Shown: piece after piece, positions 1 to 11,731 of the stretch
How the letters are laid out: each line of letters starts with the position of its first letter
Numbering within the stretch: position 1 is the stretch's first letter
Assembly: GCF_030272615.1 (NCBI RefSeq)
Contig: NC_081406.1
Coordinates: 261,753,386 to 261,817,385, forward strand
Direction of reading: 5' to 3'
Length of the DNA: 64,000 nucleotides
Origin: Cryptomeria japonica
Lineage: Eukaryota; Streptophyta; Pinopsida; Cupressales; Cupressaceae
The notes under the pieces: generated by a model
What the model saw: the letters and a program-made list of their open reading frames with translations, nothing else
What the model was told of the DNA's origin: nothing
The model's database searches: none
Translations under genes and position numbers: made by a program

Positions 1-546
1 CAAAATGTCATCATTGGTAACTTTGTAATACAAATTATTGTCAGCATTACCTTTTGTGTAGCCAAGATTCAAAAGATATTTATCCATTCTAGCATACCAA
101 GCTCTAGGAGCTTGCTTCAAGCCATATAAAGCTTGCCTTAACCTGCAAACCATATCCTTATTATCTGTCAAAGAAAATCCATCAGGTTGTTCAATGTAAA
201 CTTCCTCTTCTACATCTCCATTAAAAAATGCATATTTTACATCCATTTGATAAACTTTATAGTTCTTATGAGCTACAAATGCAAGAAATAGTCTAACTGC
301 CTCAATTCTGGCTACCGCTGCAAAGCTTTCATTATAATCAATTCCTTCTTTCTGTAAATAACCTTTACAAACTAATATTGCTTTGTTCCTAATTACTTCT
401 CCATCTTCGTTAAGTTTATTTCTATATACCCATTTAGTTCCAATTACATTTTTGTCTTTAGGCCGGGGAACCAATGTCCAAGTATTGTTCTTTTCAATTT
501 GTTCTAATTCACCTTCCATTGCTTTTATCCAATGTTCATCCTACAT
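1..546 (-). pseudogene. C1 reverse transcriptase, N-terminal half (copia type)
   Basis: The minus-strand translation carries typical RVT_2 (copia reverse transcriptase) blocks in order: an [10 protein letters not shown] block, a [16 protein letters not shown] block, [12 protein letters not shown] and [18 protein letters not shown]. The stretch is open to the window edge, so the catalytic Asp-Asp motif is not visible. One base appears to be missing near 541-547 compared with C2, which shifts the frame relative to the upstream integrase linker. The enzyme would copy element RNA into cDNA inside the Gag particle. Identification is firm; the gene is incomplete because the window starts here. Confidence 0.88.
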
Positions 547-756
547 GCTTCAATAATATATGCTGGTTCAACTTGAGAAATTAAACACACCTCTTCATTT
601 GCCAATCTTCCTCTAGTCATAACACCTTGATTCTTGTTTCCAATTATCCGATTCTCTTAATGATTCAATCTTACATACCTAGGTTTGTTCTAATTTACAT
701 TCATAGGTTGTTGTTCTTCAGTCACTGTTGAGTTTTTTTATGATGCTGGCTACATT

Positions 757-1833
757 CTATATCGATGCAATTTGTGTCGGTTGATCTATGATCATTTCAA
801 CTGTCGGTTCTACAGATCTTGAATCTCCTCTAAAATGTTCATCTATCTTCACATTAGTACTCTCAATGATTTTCTGTAACCTTTTATTATAACATCTAGA
901 TGCCTTACATCTAGATGAATAACCAAGAAATATTCTTTCATCACTTCTAGGATCAAATTTGCCAATATACTCATCTCCTGTAATGTAACATTTGCTTCTA
1001 AATATTCTAAAATACTTAAGAGTAGGAATATGACTAAACCATAGTTCATAAGGGGTCTTACCAGTTTCACTTTTGATATGAACTCTGTTAAAAGTATAAA
1101 CCGTTGTATTAACTGCTTCTCTCCAGTACACATGAGGTAGATTTGCTTCTATTTACATGGTTTTTGTTGTATCCAGAATAGTTATGTTCTTCCTTTCCAC
1201 AACTCCATTCTGCTGGGGTGTCTAGGGTGCTGATAGTTGTCTTTTGATTCCATTCACTTCACAGAATGCATTAAATTCTCTAGATGTAAATTATCCTCCT
1301 TGATCTGATCTCAAACATTTGATTTTCTTACCGGTTTCATTCTCTACCATTGCCTTGCATATCTTGAATCTTCCAAAAGTTTCTGATTTCTCCCTGAGAA
1401 AAGTAACCCAACACATTCTAGAATAATCATAAATTTTTAGCATAAAGTATCTATCTCCTTGTAGACTTCTTGTTCTTGTTGGACCACACAAATCAGTATG
1501 AATTCAATCAAGAATATTATTGAGTTTTTCAGTAATGCTCTTAAATGTTGTTCTAACTTGATTTCCCATTTGACATTCCTTACATACCAGATTATGAGGT
1601 TTCATAATCTTAGGTAAATCTCTTACTGCCTTAGTTGAACTGATATTTACAATGCAATCAAAATTCACATGACAAAGTCTTTTATGCCATAACCAACTTT
1701 CATCAATATGTACAATTAAATATGTTTTATCACTGGTATTCAAGTGAAAGATATTACCTTTAGTCTGATTACTGGTTGCAATCTCCAATCTAGTTATGTT
1801 TATGATTTTGCATTTTCTATTCTTGAATTGTAA
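757..1833 (-). pseudogene. C1 integrase (pre-integrase zinc domain plus DDE core)
   Basis: The pre-integrase HHCC zinc domain is seen at about 1740-1560 (WHKRLCHVNF, then CKECQMG). The rve-type core follows, with catalytic Asp in HTDLCGP, Asp in RSDQGG and Glu in NGVVERKN, so all three acidic residues remain. The frame is the same as gag but is broken by stops near 1504, 1285, 1216 and 1152. In C2 the codon matching the stop after RSDQGG encodes Glu. The C-terminal part (KFDPRSDERIFLGYS) matches the usual copia post-core region. It would insert the cDNA; this copy is dead. Confidence 0.88.
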
Positions 1834-3159
1834 CTAAAATCTTTTTTCAACTAACTGACCAACACTCAAAAGATTATGCTTTAGGCCTTCTACATAATAA
1901 ACATTGTCAGTACCATCCAAACATATAATGTCTTTTCCTTTGATTGAACAAGCTTGATCATCTCCAAACCTTACTAGACCTCCATGAATTTCATGAAAAG
2001 ATAAGAATTTGCTTTTATCACCAATCATATGATGCAAGCATCCAAAATCTATGATCCATTCATCTTTTTCTTCAATTTTTGCTGCCAGTGCCTGCTCTAC
2101 CGGTTTGACAATAGGCGTTAGTTGATCTTCTTTTATTGCAACAAAATCCCATCTGCTATCTGTTGGATCTTCATCTGAATCATCCGTAACACCTTCATTT
2201 GCATAGTAACATGACTTATCTATGTTTTTCTTAAATCTGTATCTCTGATATTCAGGGTTAGGCTTACATGTTCTTTTTGCTTCCTCCCTTAGTCTTGCAT
2301 ATCTATTAGGACATCTAGAAGCCATATGACCAACTTTATTGCAATTAAAACATTTGAAAGGTACTTTACCTTCATACTTACTCCCTGCTGGACCTTTAGG
2401 CATTTTCCTTGCAAATAGTGCTTCAAGTTCTTCATTTTCTTTCCTCATATATTCAAGTTCTTTTGCATAAAGTGCTTTCCAATCAGTTTTGTCAAGTGAT
2501 GATGATGTTGATGCTTTGAAAGCTAAATCAGTCTTTACAGTTGCAACAGGACCAAACTCTTCAAGTTCAAATGCAGAAAGTTTTCCAACCAAATTATCTC
2601 TAGAAACTGAAGTATTAGGCATTGTTCTCATTTCATTAATAGAAGTCACTTTCATTTTGTAAGCCGGTGGCAATGCTCTTAAACATTTAGACATAATTTC
2701 ATCTTCACTTAAGGATCCTCCACAACATTGTATTCCTAAAACAATTTCATTAACTCTTTCCATAAATGCAGAAATTCTTTCATCTTCTTCCATTTTCAAA
2801 TTTTCATACCTGACTCGTTAACATTTCAGTTATGCAATCTTGAGAGTGGTATCTCCTTCATTTAGTGTTTCCAGTTTATCCCAAATAGCTTTAGCAGTAG
2901 ATCGGTCTGATAATCCCATGATTTGCTGATCTGATAGTGCGCTCAGAAGTGCTTCTCTTGCTTTGCAATCATTGTCCATGTCCTTAGCCAATGTTGGTGG
3001 ATGAGGTTGATTCAGAATAGGAGCAACATAGCCATTCTTAGTAACATCCCATATATCTCTTCCAATGCAGTTCAGATGTGTTTCCATTCTGATCTTCCAT
3101 ATACCATAGTTAGTTCCATCAAGCTTCAGATTGTCCTTCCTGAAAATATTTGTTGCCAT
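1834..3159 (-). pseudogene. C1 gag and protease
   Basis: The start is taken at 3159, where MATNIFRKDNLKLDGTNY begins; the upstream in-frame extension lies in LTR and primer-binding sequence. The N-terminus matches copia Gag (UBN2 family: NYGIWKIRMETHL, then IWDKLETLNEG). A CCHC zinc knuckle, CFNCNKVGHMASRCP, lies near 2340-2300. The protease signature follows near 2070 but reads DFG where C2 keeps DSG, so the residue after the catalytic Asp is changed, consistent with a C-to-T mutation. Two stops near 2830 and 2818, and one at 1834, interrupt the otherwise uniform frame. The product would be capsid and nucleocapsid plus the maturation protease. Confidence 0.87.
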
Positions 3160-3202
3160 AGGATCTCTTAAAGCTGTTAGGCTTCTACAAAAAGAGGACT
3201 TA

Positions 3203-3214
3203 GCTCTGATACCA
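3203..3214 (-). other. C1 primer binding site (initiator tRNA-Met type)
   Basis: On the minus strand this reads TGGTATCAGAGC, the classic plant copia site complementary to the 3' end of initiator tRNA-Met. It sits one base from the inner end of the 5' LTR, where tRNA-primed minus-strand DNA synthesis starts. Confidence 0.85.
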
Positions 3215-3215
3215 A

Positions 3216-4344
3216 TTACTAGTTCCTGAGAAGGACAACTGAGAGGGGGGGGTGAATGGGTTGTCAACCAGTTTTCAATAAATTATAAACCAAATGAAAA
3301 TTATTCCAACTTAAACTTAGTGTTGGTAAACCACTTAATTCCCGGTAAAATAGTTTAACAGTTATAGCAATATCGGTTTAACTTAATGCATGAAACAGAA
3401 AGAGAAACAACATCCACAACATATGACACAAAGATTTTGATGTGGAAATCCGGTAAGGGAAAAACCACGGTGGGAAACTTTACCCACAATTAGATGATAC
3501 TACTGCAGATAGTATGTGTATACAAATGGGGTCTACACATGCAGAAAGGCCAACCACCTAGAGCTCACTGCTCAATCTCAAGATAGGAGTCATACTGAAT
3601 ACACAATTGGATGGTTAAATCCAATGATAATGTACTGCTCAAAATAGAATCTCCAATGTTGGATTTAGTACTGGTTAAGCTCTGAACATGAGTGTCAAAA
3701 TACCTTCATAACCTTCCTTCAGCCTTCAAATAATGTCTGTGTGATTCGCACAAGGATCTGCTTATTTTCACTCTTCAATATTTCAACACACTCATATAAT
3801 ATTCCATATCCCAATCTTCAATAAGATCGTATAATCATTTATAAAAAACCTAAGACCAAATGTATAGGCCGACTCACTAAAGATGTTACAATTAAATCAA
3901 TTACAAATAAGTCTTGATGCGATACAACATGTCGGCTCAATACATTTACCACAATATCCAATCAATAATCAATCTCCATAACATGACGTGCTGATTTGGA
4001 GTATCGATCCATAACCTAGACCTATTTGCCCGTAAAGGCAAATCTGTCAATCCGATTAGACCAATAAGAAAAACACCGAAACCAAACTTCCAGTCCATGT
4101 CTTCGACATAACTAAATGATCTACAAGATATCATCGTTGTCGGTGAACCATATAACTTGCTGGTGAACATATATCGGTGATTGTGCATAAGCCAGTAACC
4201 ATACTGGTGAACCATAGTGTCAGTTCAACAATAAACCAATATAACCATAGTACAAAAACAACAATGTAGACCTCCAAGAAGATAAGTGTTGACATCAATG
4301 ACAAAACCAATGCAACACATGACGAAGTCATCCATAATACCAAC
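3216..4344 (-). repeat. C1 5' LTR
   Basis: It is bounded on the inside by the primer binding site and carries the same marker blocks as the C2 LTRs: the CTGAGAGGGGGGG tract near its inner end, a GGAAAAACCACGG block, and the TGACATCAATGACAAAAC block near the outer end. The terminal dinucleotides are eroded (AA instead of CA on the inside; the outer end is near ACCAAC at 4344). A minus-strand TATA box (TATAAATGA) at 3836-3844 would drive transcription leftward into gag. Confidence 0.75.
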
Positions 4345-4382
4345 GCCATCTATCTGAGCTTATATTGACTTGTGCATAATCC

Positions 4383-5586
4383 TGTTAGACAATTCAAATA
4401 ACTAGAAGACAACTGAGAGGGGGGGTGAATCAATTGTCACAGATTACAACAATATTGAACAATTAAAAATTTAATACCGGAACCCAAAACAATAATATCA
4501 GAATAGCAGTTAATCAATTGAGCATAAAAAGTAATCACAAAATAAAAGCCATCCACACAACACCAAGATTTGTACGTGGAAAACTCAGTAAATGGAAAAA
4601 CCACGGCAGGAAGCCTACCCACAACCAGACTATACTTCTGCAATAAGTATGTGAATTACAATAAAGGAGCCTACACTTGTAGGAAGGCCAACAACTTAGT
4701 GCACACTGCTCATCACAAAAGGAGCCTCACTGATTACATATAGATCCAGACTACAATCTGGAGAAGTGTTGAATTGCAAAAGATAGCATCTCCTATGCCC
4801 GAGTACAATTCCGGTTAAGCTCAATACCAGAGGACTAAATCCTATTACATAAACCCAATTCAATCTCCAATAACCTATCAACTCCTCTGCCTGAATGATA
4901 TTATATTATTTGCATATTACATTCCTTGACCATGACCTCTTAAATTAACCATGATGACCTACAATGAGATCTTACATCTATTTATACAAACCCTCGATCA
5001 TAAACAATTAGGTCGGCCACCAGACAATAAACCGATTACATAATTACAAACTATGTCGGCCTTAGATCAAACAAATAATATCAACACATAAGACATCCCA
5101 AAAATACATCAATAGGTCCTATCCACACGTTACATTAAAGTCGGTCCATAACCTAGATCAACCGGGACCAAGTATAGGTCCACATGCTTCAGCAATGATC
5201 TCCAAATGCCAAGTCTCGAACATGATCACCAATAATAATATGAAACTCCATCAGAAGCTGCACCAACACCACTTATGTAATTCATCATAAATTTCCATCA
5301 AAATCTATGTCATAGAAACCCTCGCCAGAACCAGAAACCAATCTTCTAAGCAAGCAAGATAGCATCCAATCACTAGACCAAAACCAACTGACAAAATATG
5401 AGTATAAGTGTCATAAACAAGCCAATTCCATCGTCAAATTATACCGGAGCTTGTTGGATCATGCCGGATCCAAGTTAACCAGAAACCACTTATCCTACCG
5501 GGACTAGAAGGGTGTTGATAAAGCATCCAAATAGCTAGCATTAAACATCAATGCAACACATAATCAATTCCACCAAATGGCCAACA
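4383..5586 (-). repeat. C2 3' LTR
   Basis: It is 1204 bp and pairs with 10199-11420. In element sense it begins TGTTGGCC at 5586, directly after the purine tract, and ends CTAACA at 4383. A minus-strand TATA box TATAAATAG lies at 4978-4986. ORFs inside it, such as one at 5551-5877 on the plus strand, are not taken as genes. Confidence 0.9.
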
Positions 5587-5880
5587 ATCTCCCCCTTTGG
5601 CATTGATGGCAACACTAGATGTGAAAAACATCTAAGTACCAAGAAATGCCAAACAAGTCTCCCCCCGTGGAAGACAACCAACAATCACCCGCATATAGCT
5701 ATGAATATCTTACCCTTTTACTTTTCATATCTCTCCCCCTTTGACATTTATCATTTTATTTCTTTATCTTTTTCACATCAATATCTCTCCCCCTTTGACA
5801 TCAATGCCAGAAATTTGACAGAAATATCAAAGCAAATACATAAGCCTCTGAATCACAAAGCTAACTACTCCCCCTGAGGA
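5587..5880 (-). other. C2 polypurine tract and satellite purine tracts
   Basis: The tract AAAGGGGGAGA (minus strand) abuts the 3' LTR at 5587-5598 and is the likely primer for plus-strand DNA synthesis. Near copies of it follow in the same orientation at about 5659, 5731, 5785 and 5866, several with the same downstream words (GACAT, ATCAATGCC). No gene is visible in this stretch. Confidence 0.75.
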
Positions 5881-6019
5881 GTAGCATTCCACATTAGTGT
5901 GAGAATGAATAGTATCTCAAATAATGCATGTCGGACTAATGCCAAACCACATCAATCAAGTCTCTATCGGAGGGGCAAAAACTCCCAATTTGTCTCTCAA
6001 GTACTCAAATGATTCCTTG

Positions 6020-6510
6020 GATAAAGGTTTAGTGAAAATATCTGCAATCTGTTCTTTAGTGTTCACATAAACTAGTCTAACTTCATTTGCTTCCACCTTC
6101 TCCTTCAAAAAGTTATACTCGATAGATATGTGCTTTGTCTTAGAATGAAATACTAGATTCTTTGATATATCAATAGCAGTGAATAACTACTGGTGCATCA
6201 CAATCCACCTTTATATCCTTCAACATTTGCTTCATCCATAAAACTTGTGTATAGTTAGTAGCAGCACCAACATACTCAACTTCAACAGTAGATAGAGAAG
6301 TACATAACTATTTCTTGCTAATCCATGAAACCAACTTCTTTCCAAGAAAGAAAGCTCCACCGGAAGTAATTTTCCGGTCATCAACATCTCCAGCCCAATC
6401 AACATCTGTATATGCACATAAAGTAAAGTTATCATCCTTAGGGTACCATAAGCCATATTCTGATGTACCTTGCAAGTATCTAAAAATCCTTTTTACCGCC
6501 ATCTCATGAT
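6020..6510 (-). pseudogene. C2 RNase H domain
   Basis: The copia RNase H blocks are clear: KRIFRYLQGTSEYGLWY, then YTDVDWAGDVDDRKITSGG and KLVSWISKK, followed by a shifted continuation (STVEVEYVGAA, then VLWMKQML) down to about 6020. It would degrade the RNA strand of the RNA-DNA hybrid. Stops and a frame change near 6308 break it from the upstream RT, and several stops occur toward the C-terminus. Confidence 0.85.
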
Positions 6511-6708
6511 TTTCTCTAGGATCACTCTGAAATCTTGAAATAATACAAACAACAATGTCAGGTCTAGTCCAAGTTAACTAGAGTAGACCTCCAATCATAG
6601 ATTTGTATCTTGTAGGATTTACCGGTGTAGAAACATCTTTTCTTGTTAATTTCTCACTTGTAACCATAGGTGTACTTACCGGTTTAGAATCTCCCATACC
6701 AAATTTAT

Positions 6709-7440
6709 TCAACAATTCCTTAGAATATTTAGTTTGACAGATAAAAAAACTTTGTCAACCTGAGTAAATTGCAAACCTAAGAAAAATTTCATCTCACCAA
6801 TCATAGACATCTCAAATTCTTTCTCCATATTCTTCAAAAATTCTATGCATAACTTATCTTCACCTCCAAAAATAATGTCATCAACAAATACTTCAACAAT
6901 CAGTATATCATCATTAGTGATTTTATAATATAAATTATTGTCAGCACCGCCCTTAGTAAAATCAAGCTTCAAAAGATATTTATCCAACCTTGCATACCAA
7001 GCTCTAGATGCTTGTTTCAATCCATATAAATATTTCCTTAACCTCCAAACCATATATGTATCATCTGATAGTAAAATACCATCAGGTTGCTCAATATAAA
7101 CTTCCTCATTAAGATCCCTATTCAAAAATGCACATTTAACATCCATTTGATAAACCTTGTAGTTTTTATAAGCAACATAGGCAAGAAATAATCTTGCAAC
7201 TTCAATCCTAGCTACATGTACAAAACTCTCTCCATAATCAATTCATTCCTTTTGAGAATATCATTTACAAACCAATCTAGCCTTATTCCTTATAACTTGA
7301 CCATCCTCATTCAATTTATTCCTAAAAATCCATTTAGTTCCAATAACACTTTTATTTTTAGGTTGAGGAACCAAAGTCCATGTGTTTTTTTTCTCAATCT
7401 GATCTAATTCTTCTTCCATATATTTTAACCAAAGTTCACC
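6709..7440 (-). pseudogene. C2 reverse transcriptase
   Basis: RVT_2 domain. An N-terminal block ([17 protein letters not shown]) lies near 7340-7290, followed by QMDVKCAFLN at 7146, YGLKQASRAWYARLDKYLL, the catalytic Asp-Asp in VEVFVDDIIFGG, and the FFLGLQ block. The open stretch 7146-6709 covers palm and active site. The motif reads FVDD, whereas copia elements usually have YVDD. Stops near 7265-7245 interrupt the N-terminal part. It is homologous to the C1 fragment at 1-546. Confidence 0.88.
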
Positions 7441-7790
7441 TTTACATGCTTCAATTACTGATATCGGTTCAACTTGTGAAATTAAACATAGCTCATTAGT
7501 TTCCAGTCTTTTTTTGTCATCACTCCATTGCTCTTATCCCCAATGATTTGATCTTTAGAATGATTCAATCTCACATACCTAGGAGTCTTCTAACTCTCTG
7601 CTCCTCTTCCCCGTTCTTCAGTTACTATAGAACTCTTTGAAGTTGCTGGAGTAACTGGTTCAACTCTCTGTTTCGGTAAAGGTGCTACCGGTTAAAATAT
7701 AATAGTTTCCACTGCCGGTTCCTTCTCATAAACTCTGATTTGACTCATGTTTAGCTCATCTACTTTGACATTAGCACACTCCACAATTCT

Positions 7791-8970
7791 CTACAATCTC
7801 TTGTTATAACATCTATATGCTTTGCTTTCATTAGAATAACCAAAAAATATGCCTTCATCACATCTAGGATCAAATTTCCCAATGGTATCATCTCTCCTGA
7901 TATAACATTTACTACCAAAGATTTTGAAATACTTAACTATAGGTGTATTGCCAAACCATAATTCATAAGGTGTCTTACCGAATTCTCCTTTGATATGTAC
8001 TCTATTGAATGTATAAACCACTATACTCATTGCTTCTCTCCAGTAGATATGAGGTAGATTAGCTTCCATCATCATTGTTCTAGCAACATCCAAGATAGTT
8101 CTATTTTTCCTTTCCACAACTCCATTTTGCTGAGGTGACCGGGGAGCAGAAAATTGTCTTCTTATACCATGCTTGTCACAAAATTTATTAAACTCATCGG
8201 ATGTGAATTCCCCATCATGATCTGATCTCAAACATTTAATCTTCAATCCTGTCTCAGTTTCCACTTTAGCCTTAAAGATTTTAAACTTTTCAAATGTTTT
8301 AGATTTTTCTTTGAAAAAAGTAACCCACATCATTCTAGAATAATCACCAATGATTAGCATGAAATATCTATCACCATGAAAACTTTTAACTCTAGTAGGG
8401 CCACACAAGATCAAGAACATCATATGATTTATCTTGTATACTCCTAAAAGAGGTTCTGACCTGTTTATCCATTTAAAATTATTTGCATACCTATTTGTAG
8501 GGCTTCATAATCTTAGGTATATCCCTAACTGCCTTAGTTGATTGATCTTCACAATGCAATCAAAATTCACACGACATAGCCTTTTATGCCATAGCTAGCT
8601 TTCATCAATCTGTGTAATCAAACATGTCTTCTCACTGGAGTTCAAATGAAATATATTACCTTTTGTCTGTGTACTGGTTGCAATCTCCAAGCCAGATCTG
8701 TTAATGATTTTACATTTTCCATCCTTGAATTGTAGTTGAAATCCCTTATCTACCAATTGTCCTACACTCAAAAGATTATGCTTCAAACCTTCAACATAAT
8801 AAACATTGTCAGTATTGTTCTTACCATCCAATGATATAGTTCCTTTTCCTTTAATCAGACATGCCTTGTCATCTTCAAATCTAACTAATCCACCATCAAA
8901 TTCTTACAAAGACAGAAACTTCCCTTTATCTCCAGTCATATGATGTGAACAACCACTATCAATTACCCAT
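7791..8970 (-). pseudogene. C2 protease end, pre-integrase domain and integrase
   Basis: Near 8970-8930 the protease signature DSGCSHHMTGD is intact. The pre-integrase segment follows (8831-8595, LLSVGQLVDKGFQLQF), then the integrase core from 8423 to 7791. The core has RSDHDGEFTSDEFNKF with the second catalytic Asp, NGVVERKNRTILD with the Glu, and the KFDPRCDEGIFFGYS post-core block. The first catalytic Asp region near 8420 falls at a damaged spot, where the sequence departs from C1. The 210-residue open stretch is among the longest in C2. Confidence 0.87.
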
Positions 8971-9235
8971 TCATCCTTGTCATCAATTTTAGCAGCAAGT
9001 GCCTTCTCCTTAGGTACATTCTCTTCCAGTGCCAGATCATCTTCCTTGATAGTAAGAACACCCATTCCTTCCCATTGTCGGATCCACTAGAAGAGTCTTC
9101 TGTCGATTCATCATCTAAATCAGTAATGCCTTCCTCATCCGCTATGTAGCATGATTTGTCTCTATTTTTCTTGTATTTGTATTTGTTCTGATATCCAAGG
9201 TTCGGCTTAAATGATCTTTTAACTCTTTCAAATCT

Positions 9236-10141
9236 TCAATTCCTTTCAGAACATCTAGATGCAAAATGACAAATCTTATTACATGCAAAACATTTAAAAG
9301 GTGCTTTTCCTTCATACTTACTTCCTACCGCTCCTTTTGGTACTCTTCTAGAAAATAATGCTTCAAGTTTCTCAAACTCATCATCTTCTCTCTCCATATT
9401 TTCTAACTCTTTTGCATATAAATCTTTCCAGTCTTGCTTATCGGTTGTAGATGTAGATGCATGAAAAGAAAGTTCAGTCTTCACAGCTCTAGAAGGTCCA
9501 AATTCCTCAAGCTCAAAAGCAGATAGTTTCCCAACCAAGATATCTCTATTGACAGATGTATTAACCATTGTTCTCAACTCATTAATAGCAGTAGCCTTCA
9601 TTTTGTAAGCCGGTGGTAGGGCTCTCAGGAATTTAGAAATAATTTCATCTTCACTTAGAGTTCCACCACATCATTGAATTCCCATAACAATCTCATTTAC
9701 CCTTTCCATGAATGCAGTAATCCTTTCAACTTCTTCCATCTTTAGGTTTTCATATCTCACTCGGTAACCATCAAGTTTAGCAATCTTCACTGTAGGGTCA
9801 CCTTCATTAAGAGTCTCCAACTTATCCCATATAGCCTTTCCAGATGATTTGTCTATTAATCCCATTATTTGTTGATTAGAAAGTGCACACAAGAGGGCTT
9901 CTCTTGCGCTATAATCATTCTCAAGCTCCTTGTCCAAGTTTGCTGGAGGAGGATTGCCAGATCCTGGATTATAGGGTGTGACACCATTTTGTGTGATCTC
10001 CTAAATCTCCTTGCCAAGACATCTCATATAAGTCTCTATCTTAATCTTCCATATTGTGTAATTTGTTCCATCAAGCCTCAAAATATCCCTTCGAAAGATA
10101 GCTCGAGAAGAACTGGATGAACTTGAACTATTAGTCACCAT
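9236..10141 (-). pseudogene. C2 gag
   Basis: The start at 10141 gives a serine-rich leader, then RRDILRLDGTNYTIWKIK, a copia Gag (UBN2) N-terminus. IWDKLETLNEG, RVRYENLKMEE and a CCHC knuckle (CFACNKICHFASRC) follow. One frame runs from 10141 to 9236 with stops near 10000, at 9671 and at 9236; the rest of the polyprotein continues in another frame. The protein would form the particle shell and bind element RNA. About 0.3 kb of linker (9235-8970) is degraded but still alignable to C1. Confidence 0.88.
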
Positions 10142-10185
10142 AGGATCTTCCTCAAGTGGTTAATCTTTCCGCAGAGATGACCAAA

Positions 10186-10197
10186 CCTCTTATACCA
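10186..10197 (-). other. C2 primer binding site, diverged
   Basis: The minus strand reads TGGTATAAGAGG, which differs from the intact TGGTATCAGAGC of C1 at two positions. It sits one base inside the 5' LTR end (CTAAACA), so the position supports the assignment. Confidence 0.75.
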
Positions 10198-10198
10198 A

Positions 10199-11420
10199 TG
10201 TTTAGATAGTTCAGATAACTGGAAGACAACTGAGAGGGGGGGGGAGTGAATCAGTTGTCATAGATTACAAGAACATTCAACAATTAAAACTTTAATACCA
10301 GAACCCAAAATAATAATACTAAAATAGAAGTTAATCAATTGAGCATAAACAGTAATAACAAAATAAAAGCCATCCACACAACACCAATATTTGTACGTGA
10401 AAAAACCGGTAAAGGGAAAAACCACGGTAGGAAGCCTACCCACAATCAGATAATACTTTTGTAGTAAGTATGTGAATTACAATGAAGGGGCTTGCACTTA
10501 CAGGAAGGCCAACAACCTAGAGCACACTGCTCATCACAAAAGGAGCCTCACTGACTACATATAAATCTAGACTACAATCTGGAGAAGTGTTGAACTGCAA
10601 AAGATAGCATCTCCTATGCCCGAGTACAGTTTTGGTTAAGCTCAATACCAGAGGACTAAATACTCTTACATAAACTCAATTCGATCTCCAACGATCGATC
10701 AACTCCTTTGCCTGAATGATATTACATTATTCACACATTACATTCCTTGACCATGACCTCTTGCATTAACCATGATGATCTACAATGAGATCTTACATCT
10801 ATTTATACAAACCCTTGACCATAAAAAATTAGGTCGGCCACCAGAAAATAAACCGATTACATAATTACAAACCGTGTCAGCCTTAGACCAAACAAATAAT
10901 ATCAGCACATAAGACATCCCAAAAATACATCAACAGGTCATATCCACACATTACATTAAAGTCGGTCCATAACCTAGATCAACCGGGACCAAGTATAGGT
11001 CCACACGCTTTAGCAATGATCTCCAAATGCCAAGTCTCAAACATGATCACCAACAATATCCTGAAACTCCATCAGAAGCTGCACCAACATCACTTATGCA
11101 ATTCATCAAAGATTTCCATCAAAAGCTCTACCGGTGAAACCCTCGCCGGAACCAAAAACCAATCTTGTAAGCAAGCAGGATAACATCCAATCACTAGACC
11201 AAAATCAACTGACCAAATATGAGTATAAGTGTCATAAACAAGCCAATTCCATCATCAGATTATATCGGAGCTTGCCGGATCATGCCGAATCCAAGTTAAC
11301 TAGAAACCACTTATCCTATTGGGACTAGAAGGGTGCCGGTAAAGCATCCAAACAGCTAGTGTTGACATCAATGACAAAACATCAATGCAACACATAATCA
11401 ATTCCACCAAATGGCCAACA
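10199..11420 (-). repeat. C2 5' LTR
   Basis: It is 1222 bp and co-linear with 4383-5586 throughout. In element sense it starts TGTTGGCC and ends TCTAAACA. Marker blocks are the purine-rich CTGAGAGGGGGG near the inner end and GGAAAAACCACGG. Confidence 0.9.
10799..10807 (-). promoter_or_regulatory. TATA box of the C2 5' LTR
   Basis: TATAAATAG on the minus strand, conserved at the matching place in the 3' LTR (4978-4986). Transcription would begin about 30 nt to the left and run into gag. Confidence 0.6.
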
Positions 11421-11531
11421 ATCTCCCCCTTTGGCATTGATGGCAACACTAGATGTGAAAAACATCTAAGTACCAATAAATGTCAAACAATTCTCCCCCT
11501 GTGGAAGATAACCAACAATCACCCGCATATC
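11421..11531 (-). repeat. Extra copy of C2 polypurine tract and adjacent interior, outside the 5' LTR
   Basis: The 111 bp right of the 5' LTR match 5587-5699, the interior next to the 3' LTR: polypurine tract, the TGATGGCAACACTAG block and the CAATCACCCGCATAT end. A single element should not carry this outside its LTR. It is best read as the 3' end of another copy's interior, left by a tandem or recombined arrangement, and it stops abruptly at 11531. Confidence 0.75.
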
Positions 11532-11626
11532 AACAAATTCAAATACCCATCCATATTGTAATCCCTCCCATCTGCACACCTTGCATAACCAACTTATATG
11601 TTGCCTCCCATCAATCTATCCACACC

Positions 11627-11731
11627 TTGCCCATTGGGATGCATCCTTCCCATGTCTGGCAGTTTATCCAAGTCCATCACCTGCCCATCGGGATGTATCC
11701 TTCCCATGTCTGGTAGTTTATCCAGATCCAT
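11627..11731. repeat. 54-bp tandem duplication
   Basis: Two copies (11627-11677 and 11681-11731) share TGCCCAT, the ATCCTTCCCATGTCTGG block and the AGTTTATCCA block, with a few substitutions. Confidence 0.85.

Larger units (their letters stand above)
1..4344 (-). mobile_element. C1: Ty1-copia LTR retrotransposon, cut by the window start
   Basis: Read on the minus strand the order is LTR (4344-3216), primer binding site, gag, protease, integrase, reverse transcriptase. This is the copia order, with integrase before RT. The RNase H domain and 3' LTR lie outside the window. From the gag start at 3159 to 757 all domains sit in one reading frame, so the ancestor had a single gag-pol ORF. That frame now holds at least seven nonsense codons, and a frameshift separates it from the RT part. 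The copy is therefore non-autonomous. It is related to C2 at 4383-11420, and 38 bp of unassigned DNA (4345-4382) separates the two. Confidence 0.9.
4383..11420 (-). mobile_element. C2: full-length decayed Ty1-copia retrotransposon
   Basis: Two direct LTRs (4383-5586 and 10199-11420) flank a 4.6 kb interior. Read on the minus strand the interior holds a primer binding site, gag, protease, integrase, RT, RNase H and polypurine tracts, so the gene order is complete. LTR termini are TG...CA in element sense. No matching 5-bp target duplication is visible (AATCC on the left, ATCTC on the right). The LTRs differ clearly by eye (about 3 changes in one 60-bp block compared), which fits an older insertion. 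Stops and at least two frameshifts disable the polyprotein. Confidence 0.92.

Noticed and set aside
4346..4382. Target-site duplication between C1 and C2
   Set aside because: No 5-bp repeat flanks either element; the 37 bp could not be assigned.
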